This document shows positions 54,578 through 63,187 of a stretch of DNA of 64,000 nucleotides, in pieces (position 1 is the stretch's first letter; each line of letters opens with the position of its first letter). The stretch covers positions 1 through 64,000 of the forward strand of contig JAKQEQ010000171.1 of assembly GCA_029556545.1 (NCBI GenBank), given 5' to 3'. The translations under genes and the position numbers were made by a program. A model generated the notes under the pieces. The model searched no databases, was not told the DNA's origin, and was given only the letters and a program-made list of their open reading frames with translations. The stretch comes from Candidatus Hydrogenedentota bacterium (lineage in GTDB: Bacteria; Hydrogenedentota; Hydrogenedentia; Hydrogenedentales; JAGMZX01).

Positions 54578-56004
54578 GAAACCTACGGAGAATCTCACTA
54601 ATCACCGGACTGATCGCGTTCGGCCTCGCCGGCGCGGCGGCGGCGCGGAGCGAGATGCTCAGGGAACTTGAGAATTCGTTCATTCAACTGCACGAGGAAC
54701 TGCGCCCCTGTGTCGTGAACATCGACACCCAAGGGTCCCTGGGCCAACTTCCCGGGCCGCAGGGCGTGCCGGAGGGATTGGAGGACCTCTTTCGGTTCTT
54801 CGGCCCGCTTGACGAGCGGATGAACCCGAGACAGCGTGTGCCCCGCACACGCGGGACCGGCTCGGGGTTTATCTACGACAAGGACGGCCACATCGTCACG
54901 AACAACCACGTCGTCGAAGGGGCCGACAAGATCACCGTCCGCCTCTGGGACGGCAAGGAATACGACGCCGAGGTGGTGGGGCTCGATCCCGACACCGATC
55001 TGGCGGTTATCAAGATCGATGCGGAAGGGGACTTGCCTGTGGCGCGCCTGGGATCATCAAGCGACTTGCGCGTGGGCCAGTTCGCCATCGCCGTAGGCAG
55101 TCCCCGCGGCTTCGAGGGCTCGTTTTCGTTCGGCCACATCAGCGCCCTTGGCCGGGAGAACCTCGCCGGCCTGGCGGCGCAGGGGCTTCGCTTCCAGAAC
55201 CTGATCCAGACCGATGCGGCAATCAATCTTGGCAACAGCGGCGGCCCGCTCGTCAACATCGATGGCGACGTCATCGGCATCAACATCGCCATTGTCTGGG
55301 GCGCGAACAACCTCGGGTTCGCCATTCCGATCGACACGGCCAAGAGCATCGTGCCGCAGTTGATCTCAGGGGGCAAGGTGACACGCGGCTATCTCGGCGT
55401 CCAGATTATGGACGCACGGGAATTCGCTGACAGCCTCGGCCTGCCCGACGCGCAGGGCGCCTTCGTCAAGCAGGTTCAGCCCGGCACGCCCGCGGAACGG
55501 GCCGGCCTCCAGACCTACGACGTGATCCTCAAGGTCAACAGCGAGGCCATCGAGGACGCCAACGATCTAGTGAAGACGATCTCGGCGCTTGCGCCGGGCG
55601 AGTCGGTCTCGCTCGAGGTGTGGCGCGATGAGAAGATCGTGCGAGTCGACGTGGACCTGGACGAGTGGAGTCCGCAGGAAGCCACGCCCGCGCGCGGACG
55701 CGAAACCCTTGGTATCCGGGTGCGCCCCCTCACGCCCGAGTTGGCGAAGCGCCTTGGGCTTGGCGACGACCAGAGCGGCGTGCTGGTGGCGGAGGTCGTC
55801 CCGGGCAGCGCCGCCGAGGAAGCGGGCCTCATGGAAGGCGACCTGATCATCGAGGTCGCGCGCGAGGCGATAAGCGATACGCGGGACTTCCATAAGAAAC
55901 TCGAAGAGGCTGCGATACCTGGGAAATCAGTGATGATCCGCTACATCCGCGCCGGACGAGAGCCGGATATCACCGTAATCAAGGTTCCCAAGACCTCGAA
56001 ATGA
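54574..56004 (+). CDS. HtrA/DegP-type periplasmic serine protease
   Basis: The 476-residue protein has a signal peptide (about 1-23) and a trypsin-like domain with catalytic H in NNHVVEGADK (about 111), D in DPDTDLAVIKI (about 141) and S in NLGNSGGPLV (about 222). Two PDZ domains follow (about 270-355 and 375-470; GYLGVQIMDARE, AGLQTYDVILKVN; GVLVAEVVPGSAAEEAGLME). DegP proteins degrade or chaperone damaged periplasmic proteins. The start overlaps glnD by 4 bp. Confidence 0.96.
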   Translation: MRNLRRISLITGLIAFGLAGAAAARSEMLRELENSFIQLHEELRPCVVNIDTQGSLGQLPGPQGVPEGLEDLFRFFGPLDERMNPRQRVPRTRGTGSGFIYDKDGHIVTNNHVVEGADKITVRLWDGKEYDAEVVGLDPDTDLAVIKIDAEGDLPVARLGSSSDLRVGQFAIAVGSPRGFEGSFSFGHISALGRENLAGLAAQGLRFQNLIQTDAAINLGNSGGPLVNIDGDVIGINIAIVWGANNLGFAIPIDTAKSIVPQLISGGKVTRGYLGVQIMDAREFADSLGLPDAQGAFVKQVQPGTPAERAGLQTYDVILKVNSEAIEDANDLVKTISALAPGESVSLEVWRDEKIVRVDVDLDEWSPQEATPARGRETLGIRVRPLTPELAKRLGLGDDQSGVLVAEVVPGSAAEEAGLMEGDLIIEVAREAISDTRDFHKKLEEAAIPGKSVMIRYIRAGREPDITVIKVPKTSK

Positions 56005-56091
56005 CCCATGTGATGGCGGGGTGCGCCCGAACTTGCCGGTTCGGGCCGCCCCGCCGCACGGATGCAAGGCGCGCCGCGCGTAGAGAGCGCT

Positions 56092-56544
56092 ATGGCCACC
56101 AAGTTCATTCGCAAACGTCGCGTCGACGAAGCGCCCGATTCGCGCGCCAGACTATTCGCGCGCGACAGTGCCTCGCGCGTCGTGACCCGGGGCCGGTTCT
56201 CGTTCTTTTCGATTGGCCTCCTTGCCGTGGTCATTTTCGCGCTTGCCCAGATGCGAGAGGCGCCCTCGTTTCGATTCTTGGGGCAACCGGTTGTGCGCGG
56301 CGACGGCATCATCGTCGACAAGACAACGACAGAGACGGGGGGTGTTGTTCGTTTCCATTTGCATATCGAGGCGGGGACGGGAGAAGGCGGACGGCTGCCC
56401 GGCGTGGCCGCGGTGGACGGCGACCAGTGGGAGCGCTTGGCGGTCGGCGATCGCGTTACTTTGCTTTATCAGGTAAACCGGCAGGGGACCGCCGTGCGTA
56501 TCCGGCAGGTGGGGCAGGTTGCACTGCCTGTCCCGATGCAGTAG
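56092..56544 (+). CDS. Single-span membrane protein of unknown function
   Basis: From the ATG at 56092 the product is 150 residues (an ATG at 56062 would add ten). A basic N-terminus (TKFIRKRRVDE) is followed by a transmembrane helix (about 40-55; FFSIGLLAVVIFALAQM) and an outside beta-rich domain GDGIIVDKTTTETGGVVRFH...VGDRVTLLYQVNRQG. No family is recognised. It follows htrA by 87 bases. Confidence 0.7.
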   Translation: MATKFIRKRRVDEAPDSRARLFARDSASRVVTRGRFSFFSIGLLAVVIFALAQMREAPSFRFLGQPVVRGDGIIVDKTTTETGGVVRFHLHIEAGTGEGGRLPGVAAVDGDQWERLAVGDRVTLLYQVNRQGTAVRIRQVGQVALPVPMQ

Positions 56545-56574
56545 GCTGAGTTTGGAGGCTGGAATCGCGGGCTT

Positions 56575-57066
56575 ATGTCGCTCAGCGGCGAAGAGATGCA
56601 AGACCTGTACGAGCGCACGGTCATCGTGCGCCGCCCTACCTATGGGATTGTCAGCGGCTATCATGAACTGCCGTACATCTGCCTGGGCGCATCGTCCGAG
56701 GCGGGATTCGCGACCCTGCGCGTCCGAGGTCGCATCCACGTTTCGCCCCGGTTTGTGATCCGGCCCGCGCAGTATCTCCCGCAGTACCAGGAAATCTTCG
56801 GCGAGGAAAACGTCGATGTCGAGTTACAGGGACGCATGTTCGGGTTCCTCGGGTTCCGGCGGCGTCCCGTCGAGTGCAAGTCGGAATTCCTCGAAGTCCA
56901 GCGCATGCGCGAGCCCGTCGAGCACGTGTTGTCCTCGAGTCTCGATGAGTTGGAGCGACACGAAGACATCCGGACCGGCGTCATCATCGCGCCGGACACC
57001 CGGTACTATCCGGTTTCGGTGGAGCGGTTCATATCGAGTATTGTCGAGGACGAATTCAGCGTCTAG
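56575..57066 (+). CDS. Conserved-looking hypothetical cytoplasmic protein
   Basis: The 163-residue product starts MSLSGEEMQDLYERTVIVRR and has no signal or membrane segment. It is rich in aromatic and charged residues (PYICLGASSEAGFATLRVRG, RPAQYLPQYQEIFGEENVDV), with composition of a folded alpha/beta protein. GGAG lies upstream near 56551 but no strong site is close to the ATG. Neighbours on both sides are in the same transcript. No known fold recognised. Confidence 0.75.
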   Translation: MSLSGEEMQDLYERTVIVRRPTYGIVSGYHELPYICLGASSEAGFATLRVRGRIHVSPRFVIRPAQYLPQYQEIFGEENVDVELQGRMFGFLGFRRRPVECKSEFLEVQRMREPVEHVLSSSLDELERHEDIRTGVIIAPDTRYYPVSVERFISSIVEDEFSV

Positions 57067-57079
57067 GAGCGAAGAGGTC

Positions 57080-57352
57080 ATGAAAAGCGCCTATGAAGTG
57101 GCCATGGAACGCCTGCAGCGCGAAGGCGGCCCCGTACGTTCGCTCACCGATGAGCAACGGGCCGAGATTAACGCCATCGAGAAGCGTTATGAAGCGAAAA
57201 TCGCCGAATTGCGCCTTACCTACGACCAGAAATTCGGCGAGGCGCAATCGGCGGAGCAATTGAACGCGCTTCAGGCCGAAATGGCCGCCGCCCTCGCCGC
57301 GCTCGAAGAGAAGCGCGACAAGGAAAAGGACGCCATCTGGGAACGGGCGTGA
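57080..57352 (+). CDS. Small coiled-coil protein
   Basis: The 90-residue protein is almost all helix: MKSAYEVAMERLQREGGPVR, then EINAIEKRYEAKIAELRLTY and a long charged helix EEKRDKEKDAIWERA. AGGAG and GAGGT precede the ATG. The stop overlaps the GTG of the next gene by 4 bp. It probably dimerises or binds a partner; nothing more can be said. Confidence 0.82.
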   Translation: MKSAYEVAMERLQREGGPVRSLTDEQRAEINAIEKRYEAKIAELRLTYDQKFGEAQSAEQLNALQAEMAAALAALEEKRDKEKDAIWERA

Positions 57353-58836
57353 CCGCGCATCCGTTCGTAGACCGGCCTTCAGGCCGGACGCGATTTCGTG
57401 CCGCGCGTCCGTGGCTCGCGCTGGTCGCCGTGCTGTTCGGCGCCGTTGTGCTGGCCGCTCTCGACCGCCACCTGAAGACGATCCCGCGCGCGGGCTTTTG
57501 TCCCGCCGATACGGCGGTAGTGGTTCAAGCCTCCGATTTTCCCTCTTTCCTGGACGCGCTCCAACGCACCCGCGCCGGCGTTGCGATCACGGAAGAATTA
57601 CCCGCCTTGGTGCACGACGCGGCGCTGGCCGTGCGGATCGAGACCGGCATCCGGCCCACGCCCTTGCGGTGGCGCGTGTGGCTCGGTTTTCCCTTGCTGG
57701 CCGGCGTACGCGAAGGCGAATGGGGCTTATGTGTTGCGCCGGGACTGCTTGCGCGCGGCGTGCATGCGCTCAACCGCTTGGTTGGCCGCGCCACGGATGA
57801 ACACGAAGCGGTGGCGGGCGTGGATACTCCGCGTCTCTACGCGTATGGCCGCTTCTACTATGCCTGGCGCGAGGGCTGCCTCATCCTTTCGCGGGACCCG
57901 GCTTACGTCAGGGATGCGCTGGACGCCCCCGCAACGCCGTTCGCGGGAGCGGCCCCGGACGAAATGCTCATCGCATGGAAAACCGATCCGCCGGGCAGCC
58001 TCCGCCTGCGCGCGGAAGACGGACTCCCGGTCTCAGGCGCGGTCACGGCGGAAATTACGCCCCGCGCCGCCCCGCTCACGCTCGCGGACGCCTGGCCGGA
58101 ATCGCCGCTGTTCTCGCTGACTGCCTCCCGGTTCGAGGACGCGGCGATGCCGGCCGCGTTATGCCGTGCCGTCCAACCTTTCATCAAGGGTTGCCTCGAT
58201 ACCTACGGTGTTACGCAGTTCCTTCGTTGTGTGCCGCCCCTCATCGACGCTTGGGGATGGAATCAACTCGTCCCCGATGGGCGGCAGGCCGTGGACGAGT
58301 GCTCGGTGGCGCTGCTGGGCCTCGAACTGGACGATGGCATTCTGCCCGCACCCGAACTGGCGTTTGCCATGCGCGGTCCCCGCGCGGGACGCGACCCCCA
58401 TCCCTTGACGCCGCTGATTCGCGAAACGTTATTCCCGTTCGAGTGGAACGGCGTTCCGGGCATGGTGTCGCCGGTGGTGGGGGAACGGTGGACCCTCTGC
58501 CTTGCGGCGTGGGAGGACACCTGGCTGGCCGCGACACGGGAAGCGGCGATGGCGCGTGTCGCGGGCAGGCTCGCCGAGAGGCCGGGCATTCGCGCGGACG
58601 TGGCGGTGCGCGTGGATTGGACGAAATGCGGGACATTCCTGGAACGGTTCCTGCGCCGCGCCGCGCAACTCGAACTCGTCCGCGGCATGGACGCGCGGGA
58701 AGCGGAGCATATCGTGTTGCCTTACACGAGGGCGCTGGGCCGCTTGGGCGCGTTGCGTCTCCAGGGGCGGATGGAGGGCGACCGCCTGCATTTCGAGGGC
58801 CGTCTGGCCGAAACGGTCGAGGAAACGGCGCCATGA
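57349..58836 (+). CDS. Membrane-anchored protein, DUF3352-like N-terminus
   Basis: The GTG start overlaps the previous stop by 4 bp. The 495-residue protein has one N-terminal helix (about 22-40) and then an extracytoplasmic region opening CPADTAVVVQASDFPSFLDALQRT. That resembles the 'PADTxxxVxxxDLPALxxAL' pattern of DUF3352-type proteins. The remainder repeats two related halves (LRWRVWLGFPLLAGV near 105; GERWTLCLAAWEDTWLAATR near 380). No catalytic motif. It overlaps the next gene by 4 bp. Confidence 0.78.
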   Translation: MTAHPFVDRPSGRTRFRAARPWLALVAVLFGAVVLAALDRHLKTIPRAGFCPADTAVVVQASDFPSFLDALQRTRAGVAITEELPALVHDAALAVRIETGIRPTPLRWRVWLGFPLLAGVREGEWGLCVAPGLLARGVHALNRLVGRATDEHEAVAGVDTPRLYAYGRFYYAWREGCLILSRDPAYVRDALDAPATPFAGAAPDEMLIAWKTDPPGSLRLRAEDGLPVSGAVTAEITPRAAPLTLADAWPESPLFSLTASRFEDAAMPAALCRAVQPFIKGCLDTYGVTQFLRCVPPLIDAWGWNQLVPDGRQAVDECSVALLGLELDDGILPAPELAFAMRGPRAGRDPHPLTPLIRETLFPFEWNGVPGMVSPVVGERWTLCLAAWEDTWLAATREAAMARVAGRLAERPGIRADVAVRVDWTKCGTFLERFLRRAAQLELVRGMDAREAEHIVLPYTRALGRLGALRLQGRMEGDRLHFEGRLAETVEETAP

Positions 58837-60725
58837 CACGCCTGCTTTCACTGTTCATCGCGCTGGTGGCCTTTGCCGCCGCCGTGGAGGGCGCGACCTT
58901 CGACGAGGTCTTCGGATCGGCGGGCGTCACGGCCGTCTCCGGCAACGGCGGCCTCACGGTCGGGGTGGACGCCTCCGGGCGCGTCGTGTCGTGTCAGTGG
59001 CCCGGTCCCGGCCGCTTCGACCAGGTAACCTGTTTGACCGCTTCCGACCGCGACGTCCCGCCGCTCTGGCACGGATTGCATTGGGGCGTCTCGATGCGCG
59101 GCGAAACGCGCTGGTTGAGCGAGGGCGGCTCGAGCCTCGAACAACGGCGCATGGCGCAAGGTGTTCCGGTCATTATCACGGCGAAATCCATCGGAGAGGA
59201 CGGTGTGCTGGCCCGCCAGACGCTTTTTGTCCACCCGCACCTGGATGTGCTTGTCACCCGTCTCGAGGTGGAAGGACCGGAGCCGACGTCCGCCCTGCAC
59301 TTCTTCGCGAATTTTACGCCCTGCACGCGGCTGATCCCCGAACTGCCCCTGGCCGACTGGGCGCTGGATGCCTTCAACGATTTCGCGGTCTTCGCGGACG
59401 CGGATGCGGGAATTGTGACCCATTTCCGGCCCGCCGCGCCGAGTCGCCGCGACTGGGAGCGCGCGCGCGAACTCGCCGCGCGCGATGCCGGGCCCGACGC
59501 CTGGCAGGGCTTCCGCGACGGGACGTGGATCGCTTACGCCGCCGCGAATCCCCCGAGCGCAGTCATTCTCGGCGACGAGACTGCCTTGGGAGACGATGCC
59601 GGGCTGAAGTTCCCGGAGAATGACGTAGGTCGCGGTGGCGCAACAGGGCAGTGCTACTCCGCGGTAACACTGACGCCGGAGCCCCTCGGCGCCGGATGGT
59701 GCGCCACGGTGTTTGTCGCCTTCGGCCCGAATGCCGCCGAGACCCGCCGACTTCTGGCCGACGCGCGCCGGCAGGGTTATAACACGCTGCGGGATCAGAC
59801 CGCCGCTTCTTGGTCCGCGCGGCTTGCACGAACGCGCGCGGCGGAGTCGTTGAGCACGGACCGGGCCGCCGCGTTGCATGACGCCCTCGCCACGCTGCTC
59901 ATGGCCGCGGACCGTACCCACGGCGCCATTGTGCGCGCCCCTGTCACGCAGCCGCCGCTTGCGCTCGATTGGCCCCGCCACGGCGCGTGGATCAATCTCG
60001 CGCTTGACACAGCCGGCTTCCCGGAAACGGTCGAGCGGCATCTGTGGTTCCTCGCGGGGACCATACGGCGCACGCCCGCGCCCGGACGCCCCATCGGATC
60101 GCTGCCCGCCGCTTGCTACGGCGACGGCACGGAAGCGGCGCCGCGTGCTGTGCTCGATGCAGACGCGGCCGCGTGGTTCGCCGCGAGCGTCTGGCGACAT
60201 GGCATGTTGGTGGGTCCGGCGGAGCGGACGGCGTTCTTCGAGTCGCTCTGGCCCGATGTGACGCTCTGCGCCGACTTCCTCGCGCGGTGGAGCCGCGGCC
60301 CCTTCGGCGAACCGCCGCCGACCTTCGATCCCGCCATACTTCGTGACCGCGCCTCGCTGGAATCGCTTCTGGCGTTCTATCTCGGCATCGAGAGCGCGGC
60401 GCACATGGCCGCGGACATCGACGCGCCCCTGCCCGCGCCGTGGGAGCAACAGCAGCGCCAGTTGCAGTCGGCGATTCAACTCCGGCTCGCGCGCCTCGAT
60501 ACGCCCGAGGCGTGGCCGATGGGGCTCGGGCCGTGGCTCGACGCGGTGTTGCCAGCCGAACACTGGCTACGCAAGCCTATGCGGCTTGGCGGCGTGTCCT
60601 GGACCCCCCTGAGCGACCAGACGACGGGCATTCCCGAACCCGCCCCGGAAGCGGGCCTCGACGCGCTCGACGCCGCCTTTACCGTGCTGCGGCTAATCGG
60701 GACCGACCCCAGAACGGGACGGTGA
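58833..60725 (+). CDS. Secreted six-hairpin glycosidase-like protein (GH15-type architecture)
   Basis: From the ATG at 58833 the product is 630 residues with a signal peptide (about 1-20). The N-terminal part (about 25-290) looks like the beta-sandwich of bacterial glucoamylases, and the C-terminal part (about 330-630) like an alpha/alpha barrel, with LDWPRHGAWINLALDTAGFP and WFAASVWRHGMLVGPAERTA. I could not place both catalytic glutamates, so activity is uncertain. It ends the long plus-strand gene string, and its last 47 bases overlap the YfhO gene tail to tail. Confidence 0.68.
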   Translation: MTRLLSLFIALVAFAAAVEGATFDEVFGSAGVTAVSGNGGLTVGVDASGRVVSCQWPGPGRFDQVTCLTASDRDVPPLWHGLHWGVSMRGETRWLSEGGSSLEQRRMAQGVPVIITAKSIGEDGVLARQTLFVHPHLDVLVTRLEVEGPEPTSALHFFANFTPCTRLIPELPLADWALDAFNDFAVFADADAGIVTHFRPAAPSRRDWERARELAARDAGPDAWQGFRDGTWIAYAAANPPSAVILGDETALGDDAGLKFPENDVGRGGATGQCYSAVTLTPEPLGAGWCATVFVAFGPNAAETRRLLADARRQGYNTLRDQTAASWSARLARTRAAESLSTDRAAALHDALATLLMAADRTHGAIVRAPVTQPPLALDWPRHGAWINLALDTAGFPETVERHLWFLAGTIRRTPAPGRPIGSLPAACYGDGTEAAPRAVLDADAAAWFAASVWRHGMLVGPAERTAFFESLWPDVTLCADFLARWSRGPFGEPPPTFDPAILRDRASLESLLAFYLGIESAAHMAADIDAPLPAPWEQQQRQLQSAIQLRLARLDTPEAWPMGLGPWLDAVLPAEHWLRKPMRLGGVSWTPLSDQTTGIPEPAPEAGLDALDAAFTVLRLIGTDPRTGR

Positions 60726-63087
60726 CCAGCGCCGCAAGCAACGTGGCGACGGACAGCCACAGGCCGATGCGAAAACTCAGCGGCTCGTAACGGAATTCGA
60801 CGACGTGCGCGCCGGCGGGAAGCAGCACGCCGCGAAAAGCGTAATATGCCGGGAACATCTCAGCGCGGCGGCCGTTCACGTAGGCGTTCCAGCCGGTGAA
60901 GTACCCGTCTGCCAATACCAGCGCGCAATCACGCTTCGCCTCGGCCCGCACCCGGACCCGCGTGAAACCATATTCCTCGATCACGGCTTCGCCCGGCGAT
61001 TCCGCCGTGTCGGACGCCGCGGGCAAGGGACCCGCCGGCGCGCGGTCGGTGACAACCTCGCGCGTCGGGTCGTAGTCTTCGCTCCGCATGGTCTCGAACA
61101 GTGCGTCGAGGTCCGCGATTTCGCGGACACCGCCCACCAGGTACGCGCGCGGCATCGCGCGCACGTTCTCGTAAACGGCCACCCCTTCGATCTCGGCGCG
61201 CAAGCGGAAGATACCGGTGTCGTCGAACGCGAAATAGGGACCGCCCATGCCGCCTCGGTCCATGCTTGGATGCCGCAGGTAGAACCGGATATTGCACATG
61301 GGCTCCATGCAATTCCACAGATCCGTGCCCAGCGTGCGCGCGAAATGAATGATGCGCTCGGGATACAGGCCGTCGTAACCCATCCATTCCTGCACGCCAT
61401 ATGCCGCCGTCACGCCCGGCGCGCCCAGCGCGCCGCCCGGCTCGATCCGCACGGGGCGGCCCTGTTCCCGCAAGTAGGCGAACAACTCCGGGTCCGGGAA
61501 TGCTTGCTCGCGCGGAGAAATGGGATTGATTCGCCAAGCCGCGAGGATAAGGTCCGCTGCCAGTACGGCGCACAGAAGCCACCCGAACACCGGTGAGACA
61601 CGTTTCGCCCAGCCGGACCGCATGGCATGCACGGCAAGCAAGAGCAACCCGAGGAATGCCGCGATGATACTGATGGTCACCTGTCGCCAGACATGGTCCG
61701 TCACCCCATACGCGCCAATCAGACGCCAATAGAAATAAAGCGCCCAACCGACTATGGCGCACGCCGGCAACAAGACGACGAGCGTCCAGCCAAGCGCCCG
61801 GACCCGCCTCGGGCGAGCGAGCCAGCCGTCGAGTCCCCGCGCTCCCAATACGGCCAGACCGAACAAGGCGAAGCCGATGTGGTAATTCTGGCGCAACGAC
61901 TCGAAACCGGGCAGTCGCTGCAACCAGGCCGAGTCAGGAGGGGCAAATGCGGACAGGATGGCGATGCCCACCGCAATGGCCAGCGCAATCAGCGGGCGTT
62001 CTTGTTTGCCGAGTTCCCGGCGTTGCGCGAAGAGCAATGTCGCGCTCATCCAGACCAGGATGCCGGGGTAGATAGCGTAACGGTTGCCGTCCTGATCACC
62101 CCAGATATTGTAGTGCGCCTCCGCGCCATAGAAACGGGGTACGAAGAACGCCACGGACGCATTTATCGGCAGTTCGGAGGTGAAATCGCCCGACTCGCGA
62201 TGGAAAAACGTGTAGCTGTGCAGCAGGTATTCGACGAAGGGCAGCCACTGTGCCGCCGATACCAGCAGCGCGATCCCCCAGCCGAGCGCGCAGGCCGCCA
62301 CGGGCCGGAGCAGGGCCGTGCCCGTCCGCCCTTCGAGAGCCAGGCGCAGCGCGAAATAGATACCCGCATTGAAACACATCGCGAACGCCGTCTCCGGGTG
62401 CCCAGCCAGCAGAATCAACGATCCGCCGGACGCAAGGGCCGCTACGGCGCGGCGGGACACGCGCGGCGCGGACGTCCCCGGCTGCGAATCCGTGAACGCC
62501 AGCTCGACGCCAAGAAATACGACCGGCAGCCAGGCGCTCACGTCGGTGAGCGGCCAGCACGCCCAGAACTGGTTGTACGTGGACAACATCCACGCCAAGG
62601 AAAGGAACCGTGCCGCCGTCGCGCCCAGGCCGATAGCTCGACCGCATAGATAGGCCGTCATGCCGCAAAGCCACAGCTTGAGCAGGATGTACAAGGAGGT
62701 CGCCAGCGGGACGTCGAAGAAAAGATGAAGCAGCCGGGGCGGATAGAAGACCGCACTCTGGCAGTTGGCCAGCAGCGGAATACCCGCGCATCCCGTGGGA
62801 TTCCACAGGGGCCATTCCCCCCCTTCGATTGCCGCGCGCGAAAGCACGTACACTGGGTGGAAGACGGAGACCACGTCCGCCGCCAACGGGTTTTGCGGGC
62901 GTTCCCATTCCGCGGGCTTGTACTGGTCAAACGGCGGTATATCGAACAGCAGGTCGGCGGCGGTGATTATCTCGCCTCGCAGGAATACCCCGGGAAACAC
63001 GATGCCCAGAACGGCGACAAGCAGCAGGCCGTGCAGCATCGCATCGCGAAGGCGCACGGACGCGGTATCGGATATCCGTGAGGGCAC
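60679..63087 (-). CDS. YfhO-family multispan membrane protein
   Basis: A GTG at 63087 preceded by GGGGAGGAT gives 802 residues. About a dozen transmembrane helices fill residues 15-500, with large loops near the start (ITAADLLFDIPPFDQYKP, WPLWNPTGCAGIPLLANCQS) typical of YfhO, a GT-C-like family implicated in glycosylation of lipoteichoic acid in Gram-positives. The C-terminal third is extracytoplasmic, ending in two more helices. The 3' end overlaps the plus-strand glycosidase-like gene by 47 bases. Confidence 0.92.
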   Translation of the reverse strand: MPSRISDTASVRLRDAMLHGLLLVAVLGIVFPGVFLRGEIITAADLLFDIPPFDQYKPAEWERPQNPLAADVVSVFHPVYVLSRAAIEGGEWPLWNPTGCAGIPLLANCQSAVFYPPRLLHLFFDVPLATSLYILLKLWLCGMTAYLCGRAIGLGATAARFLSLAWMLSTYNQFWACWPLTDVSAWLPVVFLGVELAFTDSQPGTSAPRVSRRAVAALASGGSLILLAGHPETAFAMCFNAGIYFALRLALEGRTGTALLRPVAACALGWGIALLVSAAQWLPFVEYLLHSYTFFHRESGDFTSELPINASVAFFVPRFYGAEAHYNIWGDQDGNRYAIYPGILVWMSATLLFAQRRELGKQERPLIALAIAVGIAILSAFAPPDSAWLQRLPGFESLRQNYHIGFALFGLAVLGARGLDGWLARPRRVRALGWTLVVLLPACAIVGWALYFYWRLIGAYGVTDHVWRQVTISIIAAFLGLLLLAVHAMRSGWAKRVSPVFGWLLCAVLAADLILAAWRINPISPREQAFPDPELFAYLREQGRPVRIEPGGALGAPGVTAAYGVQEWMGYDGLYPERIIHFARTLGTDLWNCMEPMCNIRFYLRHPSMDRGGMGGPYFAFDDTGIFRLRAEIEGVAVYENVRAMPRAYLVGGVREIADLDALFETMRSEDYDPTREVVTDRAPAGPLPAASDTAESPGEAVIEEYGFTRVRVRAEAKRDCALVLADGYFTGWNAYVNGRRAEMFPAYYAFRGVLLPAGAHVVEFRYEPLSFRIGLWLSVATLLAALVTVPFWGRSRLAAAR

Positions 63088-63187
63088 AGTGATCCTCCCC
63101 GCCCCTTCTCCGTCGTTGTCCCGGGCGCCCGGGCCGGTCGCGCGGCATGGTCGCGCCGCGGGATCAGGCCGGACGCCAAAGGGTCGC

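Noticed and set aside
63120..63140. CCCGGGCGCCCGGG palindrome as a terminator of the GGDEF gene
   Set aside because: There is no T-run after it on either strand, and it lies in a short GC-rich gap where such palindromes are expected by chance.
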